Source: Sarcocystis neurona
Taxonomy: Eukaryota; Apicomplexa; Conoidasida; Eucoccidiorida; Sarcocystidae
Assembly: GCA_000727475.1 (NCBI GenBank)
Contig: KL647315.1
Span: 174,264 to 238,263, forward strand
Direction: 5' to 3'
DNA: 64,000 nt
Below the pieces are notes generated by a model. That model saw nothing but the letters and a program-made list of their open reading frames with translations. It had not been told where the DNA came from and made no database searches. Positions 1 through 9,639 of the stretch are shown here, piece by piece. The position numbers and the translations under genes were made by a program. How positions within the stretch are numbered: position 1 is the first letter of the stretch; the number at the start of each line of letters is the position of its first letter.

Positions 1-430
1 AACCATATATACTCATGCATACATATATATATATATATATATATATAGGTACATACATACACGTCTGTATGTATATATATAGATATCTTTATATGAAAAG
101 TGAGACGGTAGAGCATAAGAAAGTGAACTACAACCCACCTCGGCTCTATCAACGCAACCCATATATAGTCACGCATATATATATAGGTACACATACACAC
201 GTGTGTATGTGTGTGTATGTATGTATATATATGGAGAGAGATATCTCTATATGAAATGTGTGATGTAGACAAAAAAGAATGTGACCTACAACTCATCTTG
301 GCTTCATCAAGGCAACCCATACGCACTCATGCATACATATACATACATATATGTAAGTACATATATATACGTATATGTATATATATATGTATAATCTATA
401 TATATGCATATATGAAAAGTGGTAGATAGA
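1..430. repeat. Tandem satellite, unit about 157 bp, cut by the window edge
   Basis: Copies begin near positions 1, 156 and 314, each with a form of AACCCATATATAGTCACGCA. Each continues through a (TA)n/(GTAT)n run, a TATATGAAA(A/G)TG box, a purine-rich stretch and a CAACnCATCTnGGCTnnATCAA block. The copies differ at many positions, so the array is old. The third is cut short and runs into unique sequence near 430. The array probably extends beyond the left edge. Confidence 0.75.
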
Positions 431-529
431 GAAAATAAAGAGGAGGAAAAAGAAGCAACGCCGCGCGAGCACGTTTGATATATCCCTCTACGTTTTCCAC
501 CAGACTGCAGCAGTTCTTCCTCGTTACTA

Positions 530-870
530 CCGTCCGCGTTCGCTGCTGCTGCTGCTGCTCTTGTGTTACTGTAGCTGTCCCGCTGCTGCTGTTCTTGTGT
601 GACTAGTGCTCTTCTGTTGCTGCTAACTCTGCTCCTCTTCCATTGCTGCTTCTTCTTCTCCTCGTGCTGCTGCTGCTCTTCTGCTGCTGTTCTGCTGCGT
701 CTTCTTTTTCTTCTTGTGCTGCCGCTGATCTGCTGCTGCTGCTGCTTTTTCTTCTTGTGCTGCTGCTGTTCTGCTGCTGCTCTTCTGCTGTTGCTCTTCT
801 GCTGCTGTTACTGTCCTGTGCTGCTGCCGCGGTTCTGTTGCTGGTGCAGCGACGTTTTCTTTTCCTCATG
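530..870. repeat. CTG/CAG trinucleotide tract
   Basis: Dense interrupted (CTG)n on the plus strand with CTT and TGT variants. It leaves open frames in several phases on both strands (poly-Leu/Cys on plus, Gln/Ser/Arg on minus). Such tracts are known as coding low-complexity repeats in coccidian proteins, but none of these frames has other support, so I annotate the repeat and not a gene. Confidence 0.8.
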
Positions 871-879
871 ACATCTCAC

Positions 880-1791
880 CCACTGCATGAGGCAGTCCAA
901 GTCGACCGCGTCCCGGGCTGCGGTTCGCTGGGCGTCGCCGTTCGAGCTCTGCAGCAGAAATTCCTTTATCGACGGAGTTACTTGCAGGAAAAGTCGCGTC
1001 ACTTGGGAGCCAGTAGCAGCAGAACAAGGGGCAGAAGAAGAAGAGGCATCAATTTTACAAGAAGAGGTGGACTCCGAGGGAGCAGCAGCACTTGGTTCAG
1101 CAACAGCAGCCTTCGTCGCAGAAGAAGACGTTGAAGAGAAGCAAGGCTGCGAGACGGGCTCTGCTGCCGTCTCCCTTCCGGCAGCGGGAAGGCGACACGT
1201 TCCGTCCCTGTCTCTGAGCCCTGCAGCAGCAGTGGAGAACGTAGAAGGAAAGGAGACGGCGGCACTCCCTCTGGCAGCTGCAGCAGCGGCAGCAGCACAA
1301 ACCGCAACAGGCTGCACACCAGCAGCAGCAGAAGAAAAGGCAGGCAGCGCAGCAGCGGGAATGTCTCCTGCTGCTGCAGTAGAAGCGGGAGGAGGACCCG
1401 CCGCAGAAGTGCTGCAGAAAACTTCGCAGCCTCTCTCTTCTCCCCGTCTTCGTCCAGAAGAAGGCCGGCTGCGCCGATTTTGTTCCTCTGCTGCTGCCGT
1501 TGAGTCTTCTGTTCGACTTGCCTCCTCTTGCCCGAGTTCTCCTTCCCCTTCTCGTCTGTCCTCCTCCTCCTTCTCCTCTTCGTCCTTCGGCTGCTGCTTC
1601 TGCTGCTGCCGCTCCCCTCCCGCCTCTTCGGCTGCTGCTGCTGCAGTGCTGCTGCGGTGCAGAAGCCACCGTGATGGAGAAGTAGAGCGACGTCTGCCTC
1701 TCCTGCGCAAGCCAGTTTCTTCCGTCAGCTGCAGTTCCCCCGGCAGCAGGACCATGTCAGAAGAAGTGAAATCACCGGCTTCCGTCATCAT
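880..1791 (-). CDS. Low-complexity Ala/Ser/Glu/Gln-rich candidate exon (unidentified)
   Basis: An open frame of about 300 codons runs leftward from ATG at 1791. The first half is Arg/Glu/Gln rich, the middle holds long Ala and Ser runs, and the last 50 residues are more normal (TGSQVTRLFLQVTPSIKEFL and on to LMQW). That part stops at a consensus donor (CAGTGG|GTGAGA, last exon base 880). The normal-looking end and the donor are the main support. A plus-strand frame from 887 is also open, to 2095, with GCA/GAA runs, so the coding strand is unsettled. No family was recognised. Downstream exons would lie in the CTG tract to the left. Confidence 0.28.
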
Positions 1792-2204
1792 TTCTCGCTT
1801 CCCTCTGCTGCTGCTGCTGCTTCAGCAGCGCTCGTCTAACACTTGCTTCTACTTGTGTCCGGAACGCAGCCCGCAGCTTGTCCTTCCTTGTCCTGTCTCT
1901 CTATGTCAGCTTGTAATTTTTCGACACAGACACATACTTTCATGCGGGCCTCCATGTAGACATGTATCTACATATCTATATATCTACATATATACACAAG
2001 AAGCTTCATCTATAGATAGACAGAAGGACGTCGGTGGTGGGAAAAACGAAGGGATGGACAGGCAAGGAAACGAGAGAGATACAAAGAAGAAATGAGAAGG
2101 AAGGAGAGAAAATATCGCGAACGGTGGATCACCTCCCTCTGCTGCTCCATCCTCTTCGCAGCACGTGGCAGTTCTGTTGCTGCCGCAAGGACGCACACGT
2201 CGCT

Positions 2205-2470
2205 ACTTTTGCTGCTGCTGCTGCTAGTAGGACTGCTGCTGCAAGTGCTGCTGCCTGTATACTGCTGCTAGCTGCTAGGGCCGCTGGTGCAACCGCTGCT
2301 GCTGCTGCCGCTGCTCTTGCCCCGACACTGCTGCTGCTGCTGTGGCTGCTGCTGCTATGACTGCTGCGGCAAGTGCTGGTGCTTCTGAACTGCTGCCGCT
2401 GCTTTTGCTCCTGTTGCTTTATCTGCTGCTTCCGCCGTTGCTGCTGCTGTTTCTTCTGCTGCTACCGACG
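2205..2470. repeat. CTG/CAG trinucleotide tract
   Basis: Repeated CTGCTG blocks on plus with GCC, CTA and CTT interruptions. The minus strand is open with an Ala/Thr/Glu-rich frame of about 60 codons (2355-2540). No splice or homology evidence fixes a coding strand. Confidence 0.75.
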
Positions 2471-2546
2471 ATGCTGTTGCGACTGCCTCCCACGTCAAGG
2501 TGCTGGTGGTTGCTGTCGACGAGCAGGCAAACCAAATCAACGTTGA

Positions 2547-2990
2547 CTAATTTGCTGCTGCCGATGACGCTTCTGTTTCTTCCTCTCCTGCTGCTGCTTC
2601 CTCTCCTGCTGCTGCTTCCTCTCCTGCTGCTGCTTCCTCTCCTGTTGCTTCTTCCTCTCCAGCTGTTTCTCCCTCTCTTCCTGCTGCTTCTCTGTTGCTG
2701 CTGCTATCGCTGCGCCACCTGCTCGTGGCTGTCGTTTTCTCTCGTCTTCTGGCGCTGCCGCGGTTTCTGTCCCGCTGCCTCCGCGTCGCCTGCTGTTGCT
2801 TCTTCTCTTGCTGCAGCTGGTCTGCGTTTCTTGCCGGTGCTGCTGCTTCTCCTCGTACGGATGCTTCTTCTTCTTCTCCCTTCTCTTCTGTTCCTGCTGT
2901 CCCCTTTCCGGCTGCTTTTCTTCTTCTTCCTTTGCAGCTGCTGCTACTGCTGCTGCCCCCTCTCCCGCCTCTGTTCTGCAGTGTATCCAC
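2547..2990 (-). CDS. Low-complexity Glu/Arg/Ala/Gly-rich candidate exon (unidentified)
   Basis: The minus frame is open for 147 codons from ATG at 2990. It is Arg/Gly/Ser/Glu rich and ends in a regular AAAGEE hexapeptide repeat, encoded by an 18-bp tandem repeat near 2581-2660. On the plus strand the same DNA gives poly-leucine frames that do not resemble a protein, so minus is the better choice. It could be another exon of the same gene as the minus frame at 880-1791. No domain is visible, and the repeat alone could explain the open frame. Confidence 0.22.
   Translation of the reverse strand: MDTLQNRGGRGGSSSSSSCKGRRRKAAGKGTAGTEEKGEEEEASVRGEAAAPARNADQLQQEKKQQQATRRQRDRNRGSARRREKTTATSRWRSDSSSNREAAGREGETAGEEEATGEEAAAGEEAAAGEEAAAGEEETEASSAAAN
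2581..2660. repeat. 18-bp tandem repeat (CCTCTCCTGCTGCTGCTT)n
   Basis: Three near-perfect units and a fourth diverged one. On minus it reads as Glu-Glu-Ala-Ala-Ala-Gly, in frame with the surrounding open frame. The 18-bp period is a multiple of three, so unit gain or loss would keep any coding frame. Confidence 0.8.
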
Positions 2991-3215
2991 CCACCTTCTT
3001 TTATCTCCTCCCCTCTTTCTTCTCGTCTTCCTCTTCTTCTTCTTCTCCTTTCTTCCCTTCTCTTCCTGTTCTAGTTTTTCTTCTTATTATTGTCTCTTCC
3101 TTTTTCCCTTCTGTCTCACAGCTGCAGCCGCAGCAGCAGAAGTCCTGGAGCCCTCTTGGCCTCTTGCACTGGCCAACTGCTGCGTCCCACACTGCAGTAG
3201 TAGAGCTGCTTGACT

Positions 3216-3570
3216 CACATATTTTTACGCATATACGTACACATCTCTGTGCTCGCACATACATATATATGTATATATATACGTACACGTGTGTTCATAT
3301 ATACATATATATATAAATACATTAACGGATACATATATACACTTACACATATATATATGTATGCAGAGAGGGAGAGGAAATTGTCGAGACGTAAATATTA
3401 TCTTTCCATCTTTGTATCTCAAGTTACGCGCGTGCCTCAACAGCCACGTAGCTTCACGCGCATGTGTCTATATATATACATAGAGAAAGTGAGAACGATA
3501 CGATTTATGTACGCCAAAGGAGAATATATATAATATATATAGGTATACAGAAAAGTATGCGGGTGTATAG
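3216..3570. repeat. AT-rich (GTATATAT/ACATAC) microsatellite
   Basis: Runs of TATATA, ACATAC and GTATAT interspersed with short unique pieces. The Tyr/Ile/His-rich frames here come only from the repeat. No gene is seen from 3.0 to 3.6 kb. Confidence 0.8.
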
Positions 3571-4490
3571 GATTTTGAGGGTCTATATATTTACACACAT
3601 GCGTGTGAGGAGCCCGCGCATGTAGTACCCGAAGTGTATTGCGCAAGTTGTTTTCCTCCCACCAGCTTCGTCGTTCTGTTGATCAACTTCTGTATACGTG
3701 GATTTCTCCATGTACACGTCGAAACACTGCATTAGTAGATGCAAGCGGGGGATAGAAAAGATAGGTGGATATAGAATAGACAAATAGAGTAGATAGATAG
3801 ATCAAATATGTAGGTGTGTGCATGTGTGTATATACACACAAAACTGCATGCACGTGGGTAAAAGGAGAGAGCGAGTTGCTACTTCGAATTTAACGACGTC
3901 TGCCGTTGCAGACTGTGACGGACATCTTTCCTTTTCTTCGTCACAGCGGCTGCACAGAACCGAAGGCGAGTACAGCATCAGATGATACAAAACGAGGGGC
4001 ACTTACGTATGCAAGATAAAGTCCTCCTCACGTATATATACACACACATGTAGTTATATCCAGACATTTATTCCTGATTTACATGTTAATGATAGTAGTG
4101 CTTCATTGATACGTGGAGGCTACATGTATATATGTACTGTAGTGGCAGTCAATTAAATATAGATATGTATAGATATATCTACACACAAGTCTTTACATGC
4201 AGTACGGACATATTCTTGTGTGTGTGAATACATACATATATATATATGTATGGATGCCGTGCAGGCTGAATGATTTGGAGTTGTGTGGGGGAGAGCATGA
4301 AGAGGAGAAACTTAAGATAGCTTCATTTGAGCCGCGGGGCCGCGTAGGCTGAAGGCAAATTTCCTTGGGTAGAGACTTTTGCGATGAAAGAGTGGGGGAC
4401 AGAGAAATATGGCGGAGAAGAAGAGATGAAAAAGAAGTCTAGGCGGTAGAAGACGCAATTCGAAGACTTCTTTCTCTGTCAGTGAATGAT
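3571..4490. other. No firm gene; mixed unique and microsatellite sequence
   Basis: Mostly unique sequence with TA-rich runs near 4030-4060, 4120-4180 and 4210-4250. Short minus frames (3583-3783, 3802-4002, 4312-4509) contain ordinary-looking residues and could be exons of a minus gene continuing from the candidate at 4491-4699. I could not find a phase-consistent join. Confidence 0.4.
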
Positions 4491-4699
4491 TTTGTTTCGA
4501 GCATTGCAAAATTGGCCCGGAAAGCCGTCAACAACGCATTTCCTACTCTCCGTTAGCATACGACTGTCGCACTCCCAGTGGGAGGTAATATTTAACTTAT
4601 CAACAACTCCTACTTTTCCGGTATAATTGTCCCGTGTGTCCTGCACGGAGACGCATCCGAACAAACTTCCTTCTCGTAAAAGGTCCAAGTGTCCTACAA
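4491..4699 (-). CDS. Candidate internal exon, unidentified
   Basis: Read leftward, a good acceptor (TTCTTTCCTACTTGTAG) at about 4700 is followed by an open frame of about 68 codons with ordinary composition: HLDLLREGSLFGCVSVQDTR, then a stretch with KVGVVDKLNI and five cysteines, ending at a stop. A possible donor (GGAAAA|GTAGGAG) lies inside, so the exon may be shorter. A second frame is also open over the first third. No domain was recognised. It may join the minus frame at 5028-5316, but joining at that frame's best donor gives a stop in this frame. The model is incomplete. Confidence 0.25.
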
Positions 4700-5027
4700 G
4701 TAGGAAAGAATCTCAGAGCGATTCCTTCCTTTTTTCTTGACTGACGAGATCTGGGGGTGCTAGAAAAAAGGTATTTCTCGGGCTATAATTCACCACTACT
4801 ATTCGTCGTTTGAAACGACCTCTTTGCGCTTCCTTGTCACTTCGCATTCTATCTTTTTAAACCGCTCCTTCATGGCAACTATTTTTGCACGCCGCCTTTT
4901 GTGCCGTTGTCCCCCCTCGCTGTATGAGTTACTACACCTCTGCAACTCCTATCATCAATTTTTCCGTCATTCGTGCAAATGTTGCCACGCCCAAACTCAC
5001 ACTCTCCCGCAGCTGCCCACAACATGA

Positions 5028-5316
5028 GAAAATTTCTTTTTGGCGGTCGGATCTGTCCGTGGTCGGGCGACGGACTCTCCTCCACAGCAACAACGGTGGC
5101 GCCAGAGCCACCGTAGAAGACTTCTGCTAAGAGGAGACGATGCAGCGTGGGAGATGCACAAGAAATATCCATGAACAGCGGACACGAAACATAAACGAAG
5201 TCTTTTAGAGTCAAAAGGAGATGTACACATGCAAAAACGAAGACGGTGCATGCGCTTCGACGACCAACAGTGACAATATTTTTCCGAAGGCTACGAAATA
5301 CTGGCCCTTCCCCCAC
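5028..5316 (-). CDS. Candidate 5' exon, unidentified
   Basis: The minus frame is open from ATG at 5316 for 145 codons. Its first 95 have mixed composition with a hydrophobic stretch (TVFVFACVHLLLTL, about residues 24-37) that could be a signal anchor. A GTGAGT donor lies in the region of residues 105-107, which would make this a first exon. An internal ATG at 5172 is another start. A second minus frame is open over the same region, which weakens the call. No homology was recognised. Confidence 0.22.
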
Positions 5317-5374
5317 ATGGACACGCGCACGAGTAAATAAACCTCCTCGTAGTGCATCTACACGTATTTGTAGA

Positions 5375-5570
5375 GATAGTACGCATGTATATACTCATAT
5401 ACGTATGTATACGGACTTGCGTTTGCATTAAGTGTGTACAGGTGTACGACGTGCACACACACACGCACACACACACACACACACACCCCAACACAAACAC
5501 GCTTGTCTACGTTTGTTTGCCCACTTTGTATCTCTTGTTTAGGCATATGACATGTACATAAATGCAGCGT
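5375..5570. repeat. (CA)n/(TG)n and TA-rich microsatellite
   Basis: A pure (CA)n core lies at about 5452-5487, flanked by TATACGTATGTATAC-type runs. There is no coding evidence. Confidence 0.85.
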
Positions 5571-5819
5571 ATACGTGTAAATGTGCAGCGTCATACGTCT
5601 CTCTCGATAGACCGGCTCGCACATTGCTTCTCTCGTGCGTATCTATGTACCACGACGTGTACGGTTTACGTAGATGGGTGGGTTCGTGTATAGACATATA
5701 CCTGTTTTTAGGTAGATAGGAGTGCCTAGAAGGGACGGGCAGGCGCGCGTTCTGGTAATCAACGAGATACGTTGCTTTCGATTTGCCGCTGTAGCTCAGG
5801 CAGATCCACACACACCGTC

Positions 5820-6660
5820 TGTTCGCCTCGCAGTGCTGCTGGACCGGTCGCCCCTGCGGCTGCTGTGGCTGCTTCTGTTGGTGATGCTTCTGCTTCTGCT
5901 GTTGCTGTTTGCTGGTATTGCTGCTATTCATGCTCCGCTCCTGCTGTCCTTATTATTTCTTGTGCTGTGCGGGCGCTCTGCTAATACTGCTGTGTAGCGC
6001 CTGCTTCCGCCCCTCCTGCTCCTGTTGCTGCATTTCCAGCTGCTGCACCTCTAACAGGTCCGTCTTCTTTTTTATGGAAAAGCGTCGCGACTCCTGCTGA
6101 ACAAGAGTCGCGCGACTCCTGAGTATGAAGGAGAGTGACAGCACGTGCTGATGAGAAGAGTCGCTCGACGCTTCTGATGAAGAAGAGTCGCGCACAGCCT
6201 GCTTGTACGGTAGCGCTTCCTTGTGGTGCTTGTGAGCTGGTCTTCCCGCGCTGCAGCTGCTTGCGTGTGCGCTGTGCTGGTGTGTTGCTGCCGTCAATGC
6301 GAGCCGCGCTACGGCTGCAGCCACTGGCTGCTTCCCTTGCTGCTTGAAGGGATGGGCTACTCTCGTACGGCGATGCCTACGCAGCTCCTGCGTAGCTCGC
6401 TGCCGCTACCGACGGTGCTCTGAGTCCTGCTGCTGCGACTGCTGTAGCTATTCCTGCTCCTGCGCCTGCTCTGCAGCTGGTCGCCACAGATACTGCTGCC
6501 CCTCTGGGGTTTCCAATTCAGTACGGCTGAAGCAACTGCTGCAATTCTGTTTTGCGCCTATACTCTGCTGTAGAGGGTACTGCTGCAGCCACTGCTGCGC
6601 CTCGTGCAGACGTTGCAGCCCCTGCCCACTGCTGCACAGGTGTGGCAGGGGTGCGCTGCG
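5820..6660. repeat. CTG/CTC-rich compound repeat with several open frames
   Basis: The plus strand is rich in CTGCTG, TGCTGCAGC and CTCCTG. A diverged repeat near 6070-6200 carries GAAGAGTCGCGCGACTCCTGA-like pieces three times. Plus frames are Cys/Ala/Leu rich. A minus frame (5953-6324) is Gln/Ser/Lys rich and more protein-like in its last 50 codons. No splice or domain evidence selects one. Confidence 0.6.
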
Positions 6661-7442
6661 TCACCGAATCACTGCTCCTGGAGCACTGCAGGGGCTGCTA
6701 GTAATAAGATCACTGTGGCCACCTGTTTAGTACTGCTGGTCACATCGGTAAGGCGTCCTGCTGTACGGCCGCCGCTCAGTGCGCCAACCACGAGGACCAC
6801 CTTTACAGCTACAGCAGCTACCGTCAAACTGCTGGCTAACAATGTCTGAGGGTGGAGATCAGCTGGGACGCGCGCAACTCCCATTTGTATGAGAGCGGGT
6901 TGGTATGCTGAGTAGCTGCTACTACGTTGTATCGTGCTGGTAGTGGCTTCGATCGCCGCAAACGATATTCGTGAGCGTGTTGCTGTGCAGCACAAGTGCC
7001 GGAGGGGATGCTCGCCTTCCCAGAATCCCTATTAGCGCTCCTTATTGCACCTCGTCAGGTTCTGCCTGCCGGTGTAGGTGACAACAGCAGCTCCGCATCG
7101 CGCGACCTTGGTGGATCTAGGTACGTGTCTGGTCGTTGCGAGAGCAACGGATTTGCGTGCAGTCGCGCTGCTGTGACTACGCTTGTTGCAGTTCATCGCG
7201 TTGCTGCTGCTGTTGCTGTTGCCGCTCTCTTGGGCCGGCGCTGTGCGGCTGCTATGGTGGCGGCGTGCTGCTCCGCGGTGTGGCCAACAACATCGACGGG
7301 CGCCTCTGTCCCCCTTTATTCTCAGAAAGTGCTATTTGAAGTGGATTTCTGCGTAATTACTCCATTTTTCGGGGATCCCCATTTTCAGTGTTCAGCTTCC
7401 TTCTCTACTTCCCCTCTTTCTTCCACTCCAGCAGCAGAAATG
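6661..7442. other. No supported gene; alanine-rich open frames
   Basis: A plus frame (6996-7451) and a minus frame (6669-6995) are open, but both are Ala/Val/Ser rich with no recognisable domain, and no good splice signals define an exon. I see nothing firm here. Confidence 0.4.
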
Positions 7443-7490
7443 ACGATGTAGATGCCGCTTCTCCACCACCTCCCCATGCCCGGTCCCCAG

Positions 7491-7851
7491 CCGCTGGCTA
7501 GTTTGCTTTCGCCCGGGTGAAAGCGCTGTTGAAGCGACAAAGGACGAGCAACACAGACGGCAGCGCCTGCGAAAAGAGAAAAAGCAACACAGACAGCCGC
7601 AGCGGGGACAAGGACAGCTGCAGCAGGAGGAGCTTTGCCGTGGTCCCTACCCTTCAGCCACACCTGCAGTGGTTGCATCGGCTAAATTCTCAGCAAAGCT
7701 CGTAAGGAGAACCATTCAGCACCACGCCGCAGCAGATCCCTACGAGCACGGTCATCAGCAGAGGCTGTTCAGCCTACCGGGGATGCGGATTTTCTGGTTC
7801 CATATCTCTCCCAGATACACGCTAGGGCGAAGTAGGTTTCCGCAGTCCTGA
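7491..7851 (+). CDS. Candidate 3'-terminal exon, unidentified Gln/Lys/Arg-rich protein
   Basis: The frame is open from 7443 to a stop at 7849-7851 with no ATG near its left end, as expected for a terminal exon. A pyrimidine-rich acceptor (CCACCTCCCCATGCCCGGTCCCCAG) ends near 7490. The product is charged, with ESAVEATKDEQHRRQRLRKE near its start, then a Gln-rich helix-like stretch, then a more ordinary end (RLFSLPGMRIFWFHISPRYT). CAG lies on the coding strand, as in the exons of TRM1. No upstream exon was found in the CTG-rich DNA to the left, and no domain was recognised. Confidence 0.33.
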
Positions 7852-9600
7852 TGTAAAGGAGCTCCCCTTGCTTCTCGCTGGAGAAAACCGTACCTTACCA
7901 CAGCGGCGCGGCAGGAGCATCAGCACGCCCAGGCCCTGGAGACGCAGGAACGAGCTGAAGAAGAGGAAGGGGAAGGGGGAGGAGCGATTTCGTTTTTTTC
8001 TCCGTGCAGTTTTTCGTAGATCTGTCACTGACTTCGATACAGCGTGTGTGTGTTTGTGTGTGTGCAACGTATGTACGTGCACAGAAGGCAATATTGCGGG
8101 CAGAAAGAGGGAAGGGAATGAAAGGGAGAATAAATACGGGAAACTACGGAGGAAGTGGCAGTGGAGAACGATACAAGAGATCATTTCGCTGTTTAGCCCA
8201 CTGCACTTCTACTGCTCTGATGAGACAGCGACAGCGAAGGAGAAAGAACGAAACACACATTTCTGCCAGTCTTCTCTAGCTTCTGCGAGTTAGGTGGGAA
8301 AATTGTCGGTTCGGGCGACTCGAAACAAAAGCAAAATCCCCGTTCTGACTTCTGCCGAAGGCAACCGCTAAAGAAAGTTCAGAACTTGATATACGCAAGC
8401 ATACTTGCACGTACTCGTGGCGCTGCGACTCAGAGGACAAGAGTCAGGCCATTGGTGAAGAAGTTTCGCCTGAATGTAAACCTGCAATCCACGAGCTGAA
8501 ACAGCAACAAAGACCACGTGTTGGGGGAAGTAGGAGTTATCTTTGCAGTCGTGCATCAGCAACGGTCATTTGCCTCGTAGTAAGGACGAGCAAACATCAT
8601 TTCCTCCATGCGCAACGTGTACAGAAGGCCACCTAGACAATATACTGTATAACGAAAATACTACGTGTGCCGTTGAAGAAACGAAGGAACGGTTACGCTG
8701 CTATATCTAGTAACTGTTATATATTGTCACGTAGATAAATATATACTTCCTTATTACTACTGTTGTCGAGGAGACCTGTATGCCTTCGCCTCCGCATATG
8801 TGTGTGCACTAGAAGGAGTACTTCAGCGTAGTAGTTTTTCCCGCTAATACTAATAAACTAATACATTCTTTTTGGCTCGAAGAGGGAAGTGCCTCTTCCG
8901 CGCTCGAGAAAGAAACGGTGTTTTGACGAATAGGCAGTTTTCTTCCGTCACGGAAACGGTACACTGGCACACCTACTTTGAAACGTGTTGTAACTAGGTC
9001 AGTAGTTCTGACGGCAGTAGAGGAATCCACTCCTCTTTGGCGACAAAGTTGTCGGTGCTGGGGAGAGATCTGCCTGGACGGCAACATCTTGTCTCTATAT
9101 CCGTGATTGTACTAAAGCATCGGTACGCGTAGACATATGAATGTACATATTGTATGTGTGCGTGTGTGTGTGTACACGTGTATATATATATATGCATACA
9201 CGAATATATGTAGCGGTACTGTTACACGTGGGGCAACGAAACCGTAGATGTGTCCACGTGTAAAATTTTTCCGCCTGAGTGTGTGCACGTTTTTTGTATG
9301 CACGTATGTATGGAGGGAGAGAGAGAGAGAGCGACTGATGAGAGAAGAGGAAAATCCGTTAAAAAGATGTTTTGCTTAGACCTGTGCGTGCCCTCCAGAT
9401 TGGTCATCACACGTGATTTCCACGGGAAGCTGAACAAGGATGTGCAGGCGACTCGTGTGAGTGCCAGGTTTTTTACAAGCACGCATCTTCCCGAGGCGGA
9501 AAGAAAAAAAGGCGAAAGAGAGGTCGCGTCCATGCGCGTTTTGTCTTGGTCGTTTGTGCCTCGTTCGTCAGCCCCGTTTTTTCTTCTCTCGCCTGAACCG
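7852..9600. other. No firm gene
   Basis: Unique sequence with a short (TG)n run near 8040-8070 and TA/TG microsatellite at 9120-9210. A plus frame at 7868-8293 and a minus frame at 9222-9635 are open but have no domain, no paired splice sites and low-complexity stretches. Part of 9.2-10.67 kb may be 5' leader of the RIIa-SAM gene. Confidence 0.4.
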
Positions 9601-9639
9601 GCGCTCTTTTTCGAGGAGAGCAGTGCATAACGCATATCC

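Noticed and set aside
2342..3316. 324-codon plus frame dominated by Leu, with Cys, Ser and Phe
   Set aside because: Poly-leucine reading of CTG/CTC repeats ending in microsatellite. No signal, domain or splice evidence.
5449..5490. (CA)n run considered as part of a telomere-like or origin element
   Set aside because: Simple dinucleotide repeat with no telomeric heptamer and no other origin feature.
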